A DNA stretch of 64,000 bases from Terramyces sp. JEL0728 (lineage: Eukaryota > Chytridiomycota > Chytridiomycetes > Rhizophydiales > Terramycetaceae), in contig JADIIU010000060.1 in assembly GCA_027603945.1 (NCBI GenBank), positions 1 through 64,000 on the forward strand, given 5' to 3'. Below the pieces are notes generated by a model. It saw only the letters and a program-made list of their open reading frames with translations. It made no database searches and was not told the DNA's origin. Each line of letters opens with the position of its first letter. Positions within the stretch are counted from its first letter, which is position 1. The translations under genes and the position numbers were made by a program. Below are positions 56,373 through 64,000 of the stretch, piece by piece.

Positions 56373-56729
56373 TATTAGTTGCTCTTACATTTAGAAATTA
56401 CAAGCATATGGGGAATGCCAAGCAAGTTCAGTAAATCTAATAGTATACTTGCAAACAGAGCTATGGAATTTCACTTGACTTAATAAACATGCAAATGAAA
56501 CCACTTTAATTTGGATCACGTTTCAAGTCATTTGATTACGAAATATTCACACCACATAGGTAACAACAGCCGTGTGCCATAACCTACGTGATTTCGTTTA
56601 GCGGATCGACAAACACAGTCCTGCGGTTTACCTCTACTGCTTCCATCACAAACTCAATTGTTTCACTTGCCCGTTTGTGGCTGGTGTATGAGTTTTTTTA
56701 TCGGACCCGTAATAACTTGCAAAAGTAGG
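56373..56729. other. Intergenic region before the mitochondrial carrier
   Basis: 357 bases. A short minus-strand frame near 56590-56680 (containing KRASETIEFVMEAVEVNRRT) is open but lacks an upstream start and cannot be joined to anything. No repeat or RNA gene seen. Confidence 0.35.
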
Positions 56730-57726
56730 ATGAAGGAAGAACCTGGACAAGCAAAGTAAAGCCTGTATTAATCAGCAGCTTGGCAAAGAAACTGCTCAGC
56801 GGGGCTATAGCCGGGGTAATCGGAACCTGCATGTACATTAAAACTTACTTAGAATATTTCCTCTCGATATAATAAAGACCAGACTGCAAAACTCATCAAC
56901 GCAGTACAGGGGAATGTAATATTTATTAATGGCAGGTTGCATGCAGCCACAACAATGTTTAAAGCTGAAGGAATTGCAGGATTTTACCAAGGACTTGTAC
57001 CAAATCTTGCTGGTATTCAATTATTTATAAGGGATCATTCCAGAAAAAGCAATCAAATTAGCTGTAAATGATTATGCAAGGGAATATTGGGGAAGAGAGT
57101 TGAATATGCATGCAGACGAGATACCGTTGAAATACGGGATGCTGTCTGGAGCTACTGCAGGGCTTTGTCAAGTTATTGCTACAAACCCAATGGAAATTGT
57201 TAAAATCCAACTTCAGTTAGCAGGACTACAAGGGAAAACCCTCTCTGCGTCTCAGGTAGTTAAAGAAATGGGGATAAGAGGGCTATATCGTGGCACAACT
57301 GCTACGCTTGCCAGAGATGTGCCCTTTTCTATTGTATTTTTTTCGTCAGTATCATTATTTAAACAACTTGGAACGCCAAAGAACGAACCAACGCCATTCT
57401 CTACTATTTTTGCAAGTGGAATTGGGGCTGGTGCTATCGCATCTGCATTAGTTACTCCTATGGACGTTGTCAAGACTAGATTACAAGTTAAGCACAGGGA
57501 AGGCGCTATTGTTTACAAAGGACAACTGGATTGCTACAAGTACTATTCCTTAATATAGATCAATCATTGCAAAAGAAGGTCCGCAAGCACTATTTAAAGG
57601 ATGTGTACCAAGAGTATTGATTGTATCTGTAACCTGTTTCTAATTTAGCCATTGTTTGCCATCACTGTTGTGGTTTACGAAATTCAGCAAAGGTTTTTTA
57701 CATTCGAACAGCGACTTTTCGCTTGA
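56730..57726 (+). CDS. Mitochondrial carrier, glutamate-carrier (SLC25A22/A18) type
   Basis: Seven exons with six introns of 19-20 nt at 56756-56775, 56833-56852, 56916-56935, 57013-57031, 57540-57558 and 57629-57648; 879 nt, 292 aa. The three carrier repeats are restored only after splicing: FPLDIIKTRLQNSSTQYRG, NPMEIVKIQLQLAG and TPMDVVKTRLQVKHREGA. The segment IIPEKAIKLAVNDYAREYWG and the end FAITVVVYEIQQRFF are typical of the glutamate/aspartate-glutamate carrier branch. It is an inner-membrane antiporter or proton-coupled glutamate carrier; the calcium-binding EF-hand domain of AGC proteins is absent. It starts at the short 9-residue leader MKEEPGQAN. Confidence 0.92.
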
Positions 57727-57858
57727 TTTTATTTAATAAAAAGGATCTTTCAAGTGTAGCGTGGTTTTGATGCTAGATCTGTCTAGAATCGCGTGCAGAT
57801 AATCCAAAGATTGCCTTAATGAAATTATTTATTGAAGCTATGTACAACCAGCAAAGAA

Positions 57859-58002
57859 TTATTTCTTTGGTTGATTGCTAAACAATAGCAGTGTCTCGGC
57901 AGCAACCAGTTCGTCGGTTAGCAAAAGGTTACCTTTATCAGTCTTTAGATTAAACATCACGTATCGCAGTTTTAGTCCCAATTGGATTGCCAAAAGATTC
58001 AT
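57859..58002 (-). CDS. Tiny helical protein, paralogue 1 (47 aa, or 40 aa if spliced)
   Basis: Unrecognised. It reads MNLLAIQLGLKLRYVMFNLK, TDK, then GNLLLTD, then ELVAAETLLLFSNQPKK. Apart from GNLLLTD it aligns with the 43-aa protein at 58839-58989 (KLAVEMAVKLRYILFQLKTE and ELLAAESLILLSQRK). The GNLLLTD codons coincide with the position of the 19-nt intron in that paralogue. The segment (57912-57932) begins GTAAC, contains GCTAACC, but ends ACG rather than AG. Either it is a non-canonical intron or it has become coding. Function unknown; both proteins would form one or two amphipathic helices. Confidence 0.5.
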   Translation of the reverse strand: MNLLAIQLGLKLRYVMFNLKTDKGNLLLTDELVAAETLLLFSNQPKK

Positions 58003-58838
58003 CTTCACTATGGTGTTTTATTTCCATTATTTATGGAAAGCATCCAAGGATTCGCCACATGGTTTTAAATACCATCACATGCCGATTGCAATATTCTAGG
58101 TGATTGGCGGTTTATCACCAACAACTCAGGGACTGATAAGGATAAAAGGGGAGGATTGTCAAATTTTTCAGCACACGACATACTTGCACAATTGTCCAAA
58201 TTGATCTCAAATAGTAGCAACAGCATGCCAAGCAGGTGCGTGCAGTATCGTGGAAAGGGTCGCCAATATTTCTTTATCATGGCTGTAATTTATCAAGAAA
58301 TGCGAATTGTGGGATGGCGGGATAATGTCCCCAAGTGGTACAAACCCATTCAATGGACTGCAAAAGATAAACGTTTATCTGTTGAAGATACCAGAAATGG
58401 CACTTATGCGGCTTATCTGTCAAGCGGATGATATTCTCTCAATGTCATATCCTACTCCAAAATGCAACAGTTTCGCAAATAGTATACCTAGAGCTCCGAA
58501 ACTAGATGATAGTTTGTTAAATTGACACAATAAAGTGTCAATTCATCACAAATAAGCGTCTGGGTCTAGCTGCTCTAACAGCAACCAAACCAGCTCTAAT
58601 TCCGTTAACCGCGTATTAGAATTCAAATCAAATTACACAAAGCCTTTGGACATTCTTTGTCAAATCACATTGCAATTGATGGAAACCCCTGTTGCGGGAA
58701 TTATAGCGTGTTGGGGCGTCAATACAGGAACGAAATCAACTGACTAAACGGCCAGCTCAATCCAACCAGCAAACCACAGATAGTTCATTCAGTAAATACA
58801 GCACACCTAAAAATACATTTATTCCAACATACGTACAA
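58003..58838. other. Unresolved stretch with overlapping open frames and a 3' hairpin
   Basis: Plus-strand frames at 58225-58431 (containing YQEMRIVGWRDNVPKWYKPI) and 58307-58525 (ending ANSIPRAPKLDDSLLN) overlap in different registers. They could be two exons of one small gene, but I cannot place an intron that joins them. The second frame stops at the edge of a hairpin containing AATAAA (58520-58543), which supports a transcript ending there. From 58544 to 58838 I see nothing identifiable. Confidence 0.3.
58520..58543 (+). terminator. Perfect 9-bp hairpin with AATAAA as its loop
   Basis: AATTGACAC (58520-58528) and GTGTCAATT (58535-58543) are exact inverted repeats flanking AATAAA (58529-58534). 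It probably acts as a cleavage/polyadenylation signal for an upstream plus-strand transcript; the hairpin itself is unusual here. Confidence 0.45.
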
Positions 58839-58989
58839 TTATTTTCTTTGGCTCAGCAAAATTAGCGATTCAGCAGCTAAAAGTTCTACATTAACAATGA
58901 ATACCTTTCTCTGTTTTTAGCTGGAATAGGATGTATCGTAGTTTTACTGCCATTTCAACTGCAAGTTTGTTTATGGATTGCTCGTACAT
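58839..58989 (-). CDS. Tiny helical protein, paralogue 2 (43 aa)
   Basis: Two exons (58989-58905, 58885-58839) with a normal 19-nt intron gtattcattgttaatgtag; 43 aa starting MYEQSINKLAVEMAVKLRY. Without splicing the frame closes quickly, whereas splicing yields a clean match to the neighbouring paralogue, which is the main evidence that both are genes. Similar bases (TAAAACAC) also precede both start codons. No family recognised. Confidence 0.55.
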
Positions 58990-59159
58990 ACTGTGCACCG
59001 TGTTTTACGGGTATTTAACAAGGATAACCAAACAGCGTCCCATGAACAGTCATGATATTTGACGCCACTTTCTGTGCGAAAGGTTTTTGTTCTATTTTGG
59101 TTAAAAACATTATGCAGAGATGATATTTCCATGTATAACAATTCTGCGGAACAGCTAAT

Positions 59160-61559
59160 TTATTTTGCCAATTCAATAGCTTCATCAATATCCATAAACT
59201 CAAACTCTCCACCTTTCTTTACCTGACAGTACAAAACGTCGTCATCAATATACGCCAAAAGTTTGCCCATTCTGTACAAATCTCTACCGTTCTTTTGTTT
59301 GTTTGTAGGCACAAACTCGATATTCGCGTCTGCACACATACTTTCAATCAAATCTTGGAACGAGTATTCAAGTTCGGTACTAGCAGTAGGTTCCTGCTTC
59401 TTACTGACATTTGTCGGCACGAATTCAGTGTTGGTCGTTAAACCTTGGTTGATCATATCTAAACCGGTACGGAACCCATCTTTGAAACACTGTAATTGAT
59501 CAAGATTGTTGTCTATAAAAAATGTTTTCCATGTGGTATACCATTGACTGATTTCTGAAAAATTCGATTCAGGCAGTTTAATCCATTCCCAGAGAACTTT
59601 TTGCCACTTGTTGAAGAACTCAGTTTGTAATAAATTAGAAAATAGATGTGGTGGGATTACTTGTGACCAGTTTAGTACCGTCATCAGCGGCTCGATCTGC
59701 TGGTTAGACGGATCGACTTCAAATTCATTTCGCAAGTACAAAATAAGTTGCGGTAAGATTGAATTTACTAGCAGCTGCTGCAATTCATCGTTCGTAAACA
59801 CCTTTAATAAGATAAAGCTTACCTCTGACCACGCAGTGACAATTCGTAAAGCAGTATCGTCTGTAGGATGCCATTTCTTGAAAAATACTTGAAACTTTCT
59901 TCTAATAACAGGAAACAAGGGGTATATGCTTTCTTGAAGAATAGGCAACCACGGAAAGATCCATCCATGAATCTGATACCCATCCTGCCTAATTCTATGT
60001 AATTCCAATGTCCTCTCCAGTTTAGGCAATATCAACTGATCAATAATATTTGAATACAGCCATATTGGTATTAAAGTGGTATATTTCGACCAATTCTCAA
60101 CCAACTCTACAATCGGTTCGGGTTTATATGGATCCCAGTCATTATTGATCGCTTGTCTGACTCTGGGTAACCAGTGCGAATAAACCATGTATTCAAACTG
60201 CGACATTGTATCCTTGTCATTTGACGGCACAGCTAATCGACTCCATTGGTACAAATCATCCAACAAGAAAATTGGATTTTCTAATGGATCCCATCTCTTC
60301 ATATTGTTTTTAAATCCAGGAGTTAGAATGGATACTACCAGTGAATCCAGCTGATATTCTTGATATTCCTGTAAATATTCATTTACAATTGTATTGAAAT
60401 GGCTACCAAACAATTCGTTAATAATTTTTGGGTTGACATCAGGTGCTGATAATTTCCAACTGTTTGCAGCATTGATTTGCAGGATCTCCTTTACGATTTC
60501 CAACACCTTTTCTAATTTTGACAGTTTTATTTGGTGTTTAGAAATAATGTCTTTTGTAGCTTTGATATCCTGAATATGCCGCTCCTGCATTGCAATTTCA
60601 ATTCTATTCTGTCTTGCAATATGTAACAATTCGTTTTGGCACAAATCAGTGATTAGTTTCATATTATGTCGCAATTCCGGTAATCTGACAGTGCTTTCTT
60701 CCTTTTCCATTACCAATTCAGACATATCTGTGACTATTTTTTCCTCTTTTCCAGTCATATCTCTGATCTTGGTTGTAGTGGGTTGCGCAGTAACAGGGAC
60801 AGTCCCAGATTCAACTTGTTCTTGGATAAGTTGTTGAGCAGTTTTATATTTCGGTTTCCTTCTTTTAACTGATTTCTTCCAGGATGGCAGGTTGACTTGC
60901 TTTACTTGCTTTGCTTCTTGTTTCTTTGTTGATTTTGTCTTTTCTTCAACCATACCTAAACCAGCACCTTGGGGTCGTAAATTGACTTCAATTGGAGTTG
61001 CAATACCGGCTCCGTCTTTACCAAGACCCTGTCCAGGTACATAACCTTGCTTCAACAGCATTTTCAGCCCGAATCCTTTCCCGTGTTTATTAAAAGCCCC
61101 AAAAGCTTGATCTAGGACTACAGGTTTGATAGGTTTTGCTTGAGCGTATTTGGTTTCATTTAGTGATTTTGGTGTTGATTTTTTCTCTGCTTCTGTTTTA
61201 CCAACACTTGGTTTGTTTACATTAACATTTTCCATCCCTGCGAATTTAGGTTTGCCAAAGGAAGGTCTCTCGTCCTCATCCATGAAATTGGTTTGTGGTT
61301 TACCAAAAGAAGGACGTTCTTCCTCCTCCTCTTCATCTCTATTCCTCTGTACAGGCACATACCCCTCAGAATCAGAGTCCGAAACTGAACTTTCCATATC
61401 TGCATCAACTTGCTGTTTCTTTTGAAATTTGATTCCCCCTTTTTGAAGACTAATTCGAGATTTAGCTTCGTCTTCCATGAAATCCCCGTATATTTCTTTT
61501 TCTTTTTTGGAATAGAATGCTTGTTCCTCGTCACTACTCGAATTCTCTTGCTCAAACAT
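59160..61559 (-). CDS. TFIP11/Ntr1-type G-patch splicing factor
   Basis: Single exon, 799 aa. Order: acidic Ser-rich N-terminus with FGKPQTNF/FGKPKFAG repeats, a G-patch at about 160-205 (HGKGFGLKMLLKQGYVPGQG, then LGKDGAGIATPIEVNLRPQG), a basic segment (SWKKSVKRRKPKYKTAQQLI), then the long helical GCFC domain with YSHWLPRVRQAINNDWDPYK. TFIP11 in animals and Ntr1/Spp382 in yeast recruit the helicase Prp43/DHX15 through the G-patch to dismantle intron-lariat spliceosomes. It lacks introns, unlike most genes here. It is directly relevant to how such small introns are handled. Confidence 0.93.
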   Translation of the reverse strand: MFEQENSSSDEEQAFYSKKEKEIYGDFMEDEAKSRISLQKGGIKFQKKQQVDADMESSVSDSDSEGYVPVQRNRDEEEEEERPSFGKPQTNFMDEDERPSFGKPKFAGMENVNVNKPSVGKTEAEKKSTPKSLNETKYAQAKPIKPVVLDQAFGAFNKHGKGFGLKMLLKQGYVPGQGLGKDGAGIATPIEVNLRPQGAGLGMVEEKTKSTKKQEAKQVKQVNLPSWKKSVKRRKPKYKTAQQLIQEQVESGTVPVTAQPTTTKIRDMTGKEEKIVTDMSELVMEKEESTVRLPELRHNMKLITDLCQNELLHIARQNRIEIAMQERHIQDIKATKDIISKHQIKLSKLEKVLEIVKEILQINAANSWKLSAPDVNPKIINELFGSHFNTIVNEYLQEYQEYQLDSLVVSILTPGFKNNMKRWDPLENPIFLLDDLYQWSRLAVPSNDKDTMSQFEYMVYSHWLPRVRQAINNDWDPYKPEPIVELVENWSKYTTLIPIWLYSNIIDQLILPKLERTLELHRIRQDGYQIHGWIFPWLPILQESIYPLFPVIRRKFQVFFKKWHPTDDTALRIVTAWSEVSFILLKVFTNDELQQLLVNSILPQLILYLRNEFEVDPSNQQIEPLMTVLNWSQVIPPHLFSNLLQTEFFNKWQKVLWEWIKLPESNFSEISQWYTTWKTFFIDNNLDQLQCFKDGFRTGLDMINQGLTTNTEFVPTNVSKKQEPTASTELEYSFQDLIESMCADANIEFVPTNKQKNGRDLYRMGKLLAYIDDDVLYCQVKKGGEFEFMDIDEAIELAK

Positions 61560-61626
61560 AAAAAAATTTAGATCAGTTGGTAAAATTATTAAAATGGCAT
61601 GGAATTAAAACAAGCCTACTGGCGGT

Positions 61627-62500
61627 TTATTTAGGACCGGGGTAATCAAATAAAACCCGTAACCGACTAACCAGCTCCAAAAACCCTTCTTCATCGTTCA
61701 AATACCCTTTCCTAACAAGAAAATCAATCATCACAAGTGCTGCTTCGGGTTTAAACTTTTCTTGCACCAGCAACTCTTTAATGCTATCAATAGAAAGCAG
61801 CTGAAATGAATCCACTTCGTCGTCGTGCTGTTTAGGTACAAAATCGTGCGGCAATTGTAAATCAAATGTATAATTTGTCGCTGGTTCGCTTTCATATTCA
61901 TCCAACCTCCAAAATGAAATACACCCAGTTTGAATTAAATCCTGGCACATTTCCCTGGTTATTCCTGCTTCTATTTTCAGTTGAATTTACCTTCCCATGC
62001 CTCTTTAATCATGCATTCTAATGGAGTGAATCCAACTGTAAGACTAGGTTAATGTAAACGAACCCTCCAGCAGCAATGTTATCCAAGTACCCAGGATAAG
62101 TTTGTTTGGTCAATGATCGTTTGCCAATCCATACTTTAATTTCATTTCCTTGTACAACGAATCCATTCATATGGCACCCGTATCCTCTAATTCCCAACAA
62201 GGTATTTGCAGACCGCTCAATTTCAAACAAAATCCCGTTCGATCCGTAGACATTGTACCGCTCGCTCCTCCATCCATTTAAACAAGTAAACACCTTTTTC
62301 TGTTTCCATTCTAGTAACATTTGTTCTATTAGTTCAGTGGAATTTGTTGTCAGTACAATTTCATTTGGTTTTATTTCAAAGAATGAGGGTAGGAATGGGA
62401 CGATTGACGGCTGGATGTGTCCGATTGTATCCGAATTGTATTTTAATGGGATTGGATTGAATTGTTGGAAATTACTGTATTTCTTTACCAATTTCAACAT
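61627..62500 (-). CDS. Nudix hydrolase of the Yjr142w / DUF4743 type
   Basis: Three exons (62500-62064, 62043-61991, 61970-61627), introns gttcgtttacattaacctag and gtaaattcaactgaaaatag (20 nt each); 277 aa. The N-terminal domain precedes GIRGYGCHMNGFVVQG and KVWIGKRSLTKQTYPGYLDN, hallmarks of this group. The Nudix box assembled across both joins reads GFTPLECMIKEAWEEAGI, with the KExxEExG metal-binding core. Yeast Yjr142w and thiamine-pyrophosphokinase-fused homologues hydrolyse damaged thiamine diphosphate; the same role is likely but not proven. The middle exon is only 53 nt. Confidence 0.9.
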
Positions 62501-62539
62501 TAGTTATTAGATCTGGACAGTTTGCTAATCTAAAAAGTA

Positions 62540-63205
62540 ATGATTGGACAGATTATCACCGTCCAGCAGTTTCAAAAGTACAGTAAACTAAAGATACGGA
62601 CAGATAAAATACAAGAATTTACATTGTTTAATTCAGTTGATGAAACGATGATTGGCAGATTTTGTTTTTTCAAATCCAAAAAGAATGTTCTGGATCAATT
62701 AACTTGGGTATATAAAGAGCCAACTAAAGATACTGATGTTGGCTATGTTGGAGTCCTAGAAACGATGCTGCAAGAGATTGTGGATTTCCTCGAATTAGAT
62801 AAACTTGCTGTTTCTATGGACAAAGATACCCTGGCTAGCGATCCTGTGGATAGAGATATGCTGGTAAAGGGTGGTGCGGTTACGGATACACTGGCTATGG
62901 ACAAGACGGTTTCCAAGACAAACAGCAAAAAGGATATTACAGAGATAGAAAATGAGCAACAGCCAAATGTAGAATTTAATGAAATGACAGTGATAGAATA
63001 TATGGCAGAGCTGGAAGATTCAGATGATCTGTTGATGGATGATCTAGAATCCTTCCTCAAGGACCTAGACTTGCAACAACTGGAAGACAAAGCTAATGAA
63101 GACCTTGGCGAATCAATAATTGACGAAACCATACTTGAGAGTATAAACGAGTCGGAAACAATGACATTTACACAGACCAACGACCTCCTCCTTCAATTAC
63201 TATAA
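62540..63205 (+). CDS. Acidic protein of unknown function, 221 aa
   Basis: Single exon from an ATG at 62540, divergent from the Nudix gene with only 39 bases between start codons. Residues 1-90 look globular (TVQQFQKYSKLKIRTDKIQE and FNSVDETMIGRFCFFKSKKN). The remainder is acidic and helical, with LEDSDDLLMDDLESFLKDLD. No recognised domain, signal peptide or membrane helix. It could be a nuclear or cytosolic adaptor; that is a guess. Confidence 0.6.
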   Translation: MIGQIITVQQFQKYSKLKIRTDKIQEFTLFNSVDETMIGRFCFFKSKKNVLDQLTWVYKEPTKDTDVGYVGVLETMLQEIVDFLELDKLAVSMDKDTLASDPVDRDMLVKGGAVTDTLAMDKTVSKTNSKKDITEIENEQQPNVEFNEMTVIEYMAELEDSDDLLMDDLESFLKDLDLQQLEDKANEDLGESIIDETILESINESETMTFTQTNDLLLQLL

Positions 63206-63257
63206 TGCAGGACAAACAAAATGCAAAGATGCGAATGTAATTTATTCAACATGCAAT

Positions 63258-63365
63258 CTAACTAGTTCCCTTTGGTTTACCTGGGTTGCATCCAAAGAAA
63301 CACATGATGTTTCTCTTTTCAGCAGGAAGAGCCAATACTACAGCCAACAAGACAAAAACCCTCAT
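63258..63365 (-). CDS. Short secreted-peptide precursor 1 (35 aa, KR site, CxxxC)
   Basis: Too short for ordinary gene calling. Signal peptide MRVFVLLAVVLALPA is followed by EKR, a Kex2-type dibasic site ending at residue 18. The predicted mature peptide is NIMCFFGCNPGKPKGTS. A TATAAAA lies about 25 bases upstream of the ATG, and an AATAAA follows the stop. An alternative ending exists: gtaaaccaaagggaactag is 19 nt with GT and AG, and splicing it would change the tail to VRLHVE with a stop at 63242; the CFFGC core is unaffected. The matching architecture of 63753-63869 is the main support. Confidence 0.55.
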   Translation of the reverse strand: MRVFVLLAVVLALPAEKRNIMCFFGCNPGKPKGTS

Positions 63366-63390
63366 TTTGGATTACATATGTTTTTAACGT

Positions 63391-63397
63391 TTTTATA
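63391..63397 (-). promoter_or_regulatory. TATA box of peptide precursor 1
   Basis: TATAAAA on the minus strand within GGGTATAAAAACG, about 25 bases before the start codon at 63365. Confidence 0.5.
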
Positions 63398-63484
63398 CCC
63401 GAAAAGCGTTTCAATCTAAGGTGGAGTTTCTGTTTTTATTGTTCCAAAAATACATTAAAACTATCATTCTTTTGGAATTTGGAT

Positions 63485-63707
63485 TTATTTGGTAGAGAAA
63501 GATCTTGCTTCCGGTTTACTAGCTGTTGCTTTATAGTGTACTTTTCGAGTAAAAGAAAGCTCTTTTAAATCTATAGCCTAAAAATACCCTATTGTCCCCA
63601 ATTATCCACGGTTTTATGATTGCATGTAGTCAGAAAGGATTACCTTTATAAGTAAAATCTACAGATTCTTGGTTATCAGCCCATTGGATCACACCTAAAT
63701 CACCCAT
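63485..63707 (-). CDS. Possible two-exon 49-aa protein
   Basis: Exons 63707-63644 and 63570-63485 joined across a 73-nt gap (63571-63643) bounded by GTAATC and CTATAG. The product begins MGDLGVIQWADNQESVDFTY and ends KPEARSFSTK, with no signal peptide. The intron is much longer than the norm here and may hide a further micro-exon, so the model is tentative. No family recognised. Confidence 0.35.
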
Positions 63708-63752
63708 AATATATCCAAAAGTATTAAATAGAACAAAGAGAATAAACTTTAT

Positions 63753-63869
63753 TCAACTGTTTGTTGGCGCAGGTCGACCTGGTCTGTACGGATCACATCT
63801 CCATTTACATACATCACGCTTGCCAAGTGGTGCAGCAAGTACAACTGAAATCAATGCCCAAATATTCAT
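63753..63869 (-). CDS. Short secreted-peptide precursor 2 (38 aa, KR site, CxxxC)
   Basis: Signal peptide MNIWALISVVLAAP, then LGKR with the dibasic site ending at residue 18, exactly as in precursor 1. The predicted mature peptide is DVCKWRCDPYRPGRPAPTNS. Both share two cysteines three residues apart, then N/D-P, a basic residue plus proline, and an S end. Stop TGA overlaps an AATAAA (GTTGAATAAAG). The precursor layout (signal, KR, one short peptide) resembles fungal peptide-pheromone or secreted-signal precursors with a single copy; the bioactivity is unknown. Confidence 0.55.
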   Translation of the reverse strand: MNIWALISVVLAAPLGKRDVCKWRCDPYRPGRPAPTNS

Positions 63870-64000
63870 GACTTATTGCAGGAAAATTCGCAATCTCCAT
63901 GGATGAAAATCCACTGTTTATTTACAAAACAAACAAAATAACATCTTTTTTATTTTAAGAGACGTTGTTTTCGCCTGTAATTGGTTTTACGATTGAACAT

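Noticed and set aside
1..64000. Prokaryotic features, transposons, tRNAs, CRISPR
   Set aside because: No ribosome-binding-site operons, transposase motifs, terminal inverted repeats, tRNA-like B boxes or spaced repeats were recognised; the repeats present are segmental, coding or 39-bp tandem.

Overview
The window is eukaryotic nuclear DNA (about 60% A+T, standard genetic code, dense genes on both strands). Its gene content points to a zoosporic, early-diverging fungus or a close relative; this is inference. An Mtc1-like protein, Atg22 and an Sfp1-type zinc finger are fungal. An RIIa-domain protein of the ropporin/radial-spoke type suggests a flagellated stage. The outstanding feature is intron size. 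I reconstructed 55 different introns by joining reading frames against family consensus: 53 are 18-23 nt (23 of 19 nt, 22 of 20 nt), and the other two are 42 and 56 nt. Most have GT(A) donors, AG acceptors and a TAAC/TAAT-like branch sequence a few bases before the acceptor. Two have GC donors.

Layout. 1-1.6 kb: a PNPOx-like gene cut by the window edge and a small cysteine-rich secreted protein. 1.6-32.5 kb: a direct tandem duplication of about 15.46 kb. Each unit carries PhzF-like isomerase, an acidic two-helix membrane protein, PGM2-type phosphomutase, a 7TM protein with an ectodomain, PP2A methylesterase, glucuronokinase, two aspartyl proteases (one lacking its first catalytic Asp), MESH1, two alkaline ceramidases, Atg22 and the 5' end of the MTC1-like gene. 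The junction at 17083/17084 truncates MTC1 in the first unit and gives PhzF in the second unit a foreign C-terminus. 32.4-37 kb: complete MTC1-like gene and three tandem 7TM receptor-like paralogues.

37-46.2 kb: RPB1 with a long CTD, Cu/Zn SOD, a two-finger C2H2 protein and a Kv-beta-like aldo-keto reductase with 7-nt and 14-nt exons. 46.3-51.6 kb: a P-type ATPase region with a 3'-truncated copy followed by a 5'-truncated copy, period 2,122 bp. 51.8-56.4 kb: the RIIa protein, a JmjC protein, and two more related multi-pass membrane proteins. 56.7-64 kb: mitochondrial glutamate-type carrier, a pair of tiny helical paralogues, a TFIP11/Ntr1 splicing factor, a Nudix hydrolase, an acidic unknown protein, and two short secreted-peptide precursors with KR cleavage sites and a CxxxC core.

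Housekeeping genes (RPB1, SOD1, TFIP11, Nudix, carrier) are interleaved with a large membrane-sensing repertoire: six different 7TM-type genes, plus peptide precursors that could be ligands. That ligand-receptor link is speculative. No mobile element, tRNA, rRNA or CRISPR array was recognised.
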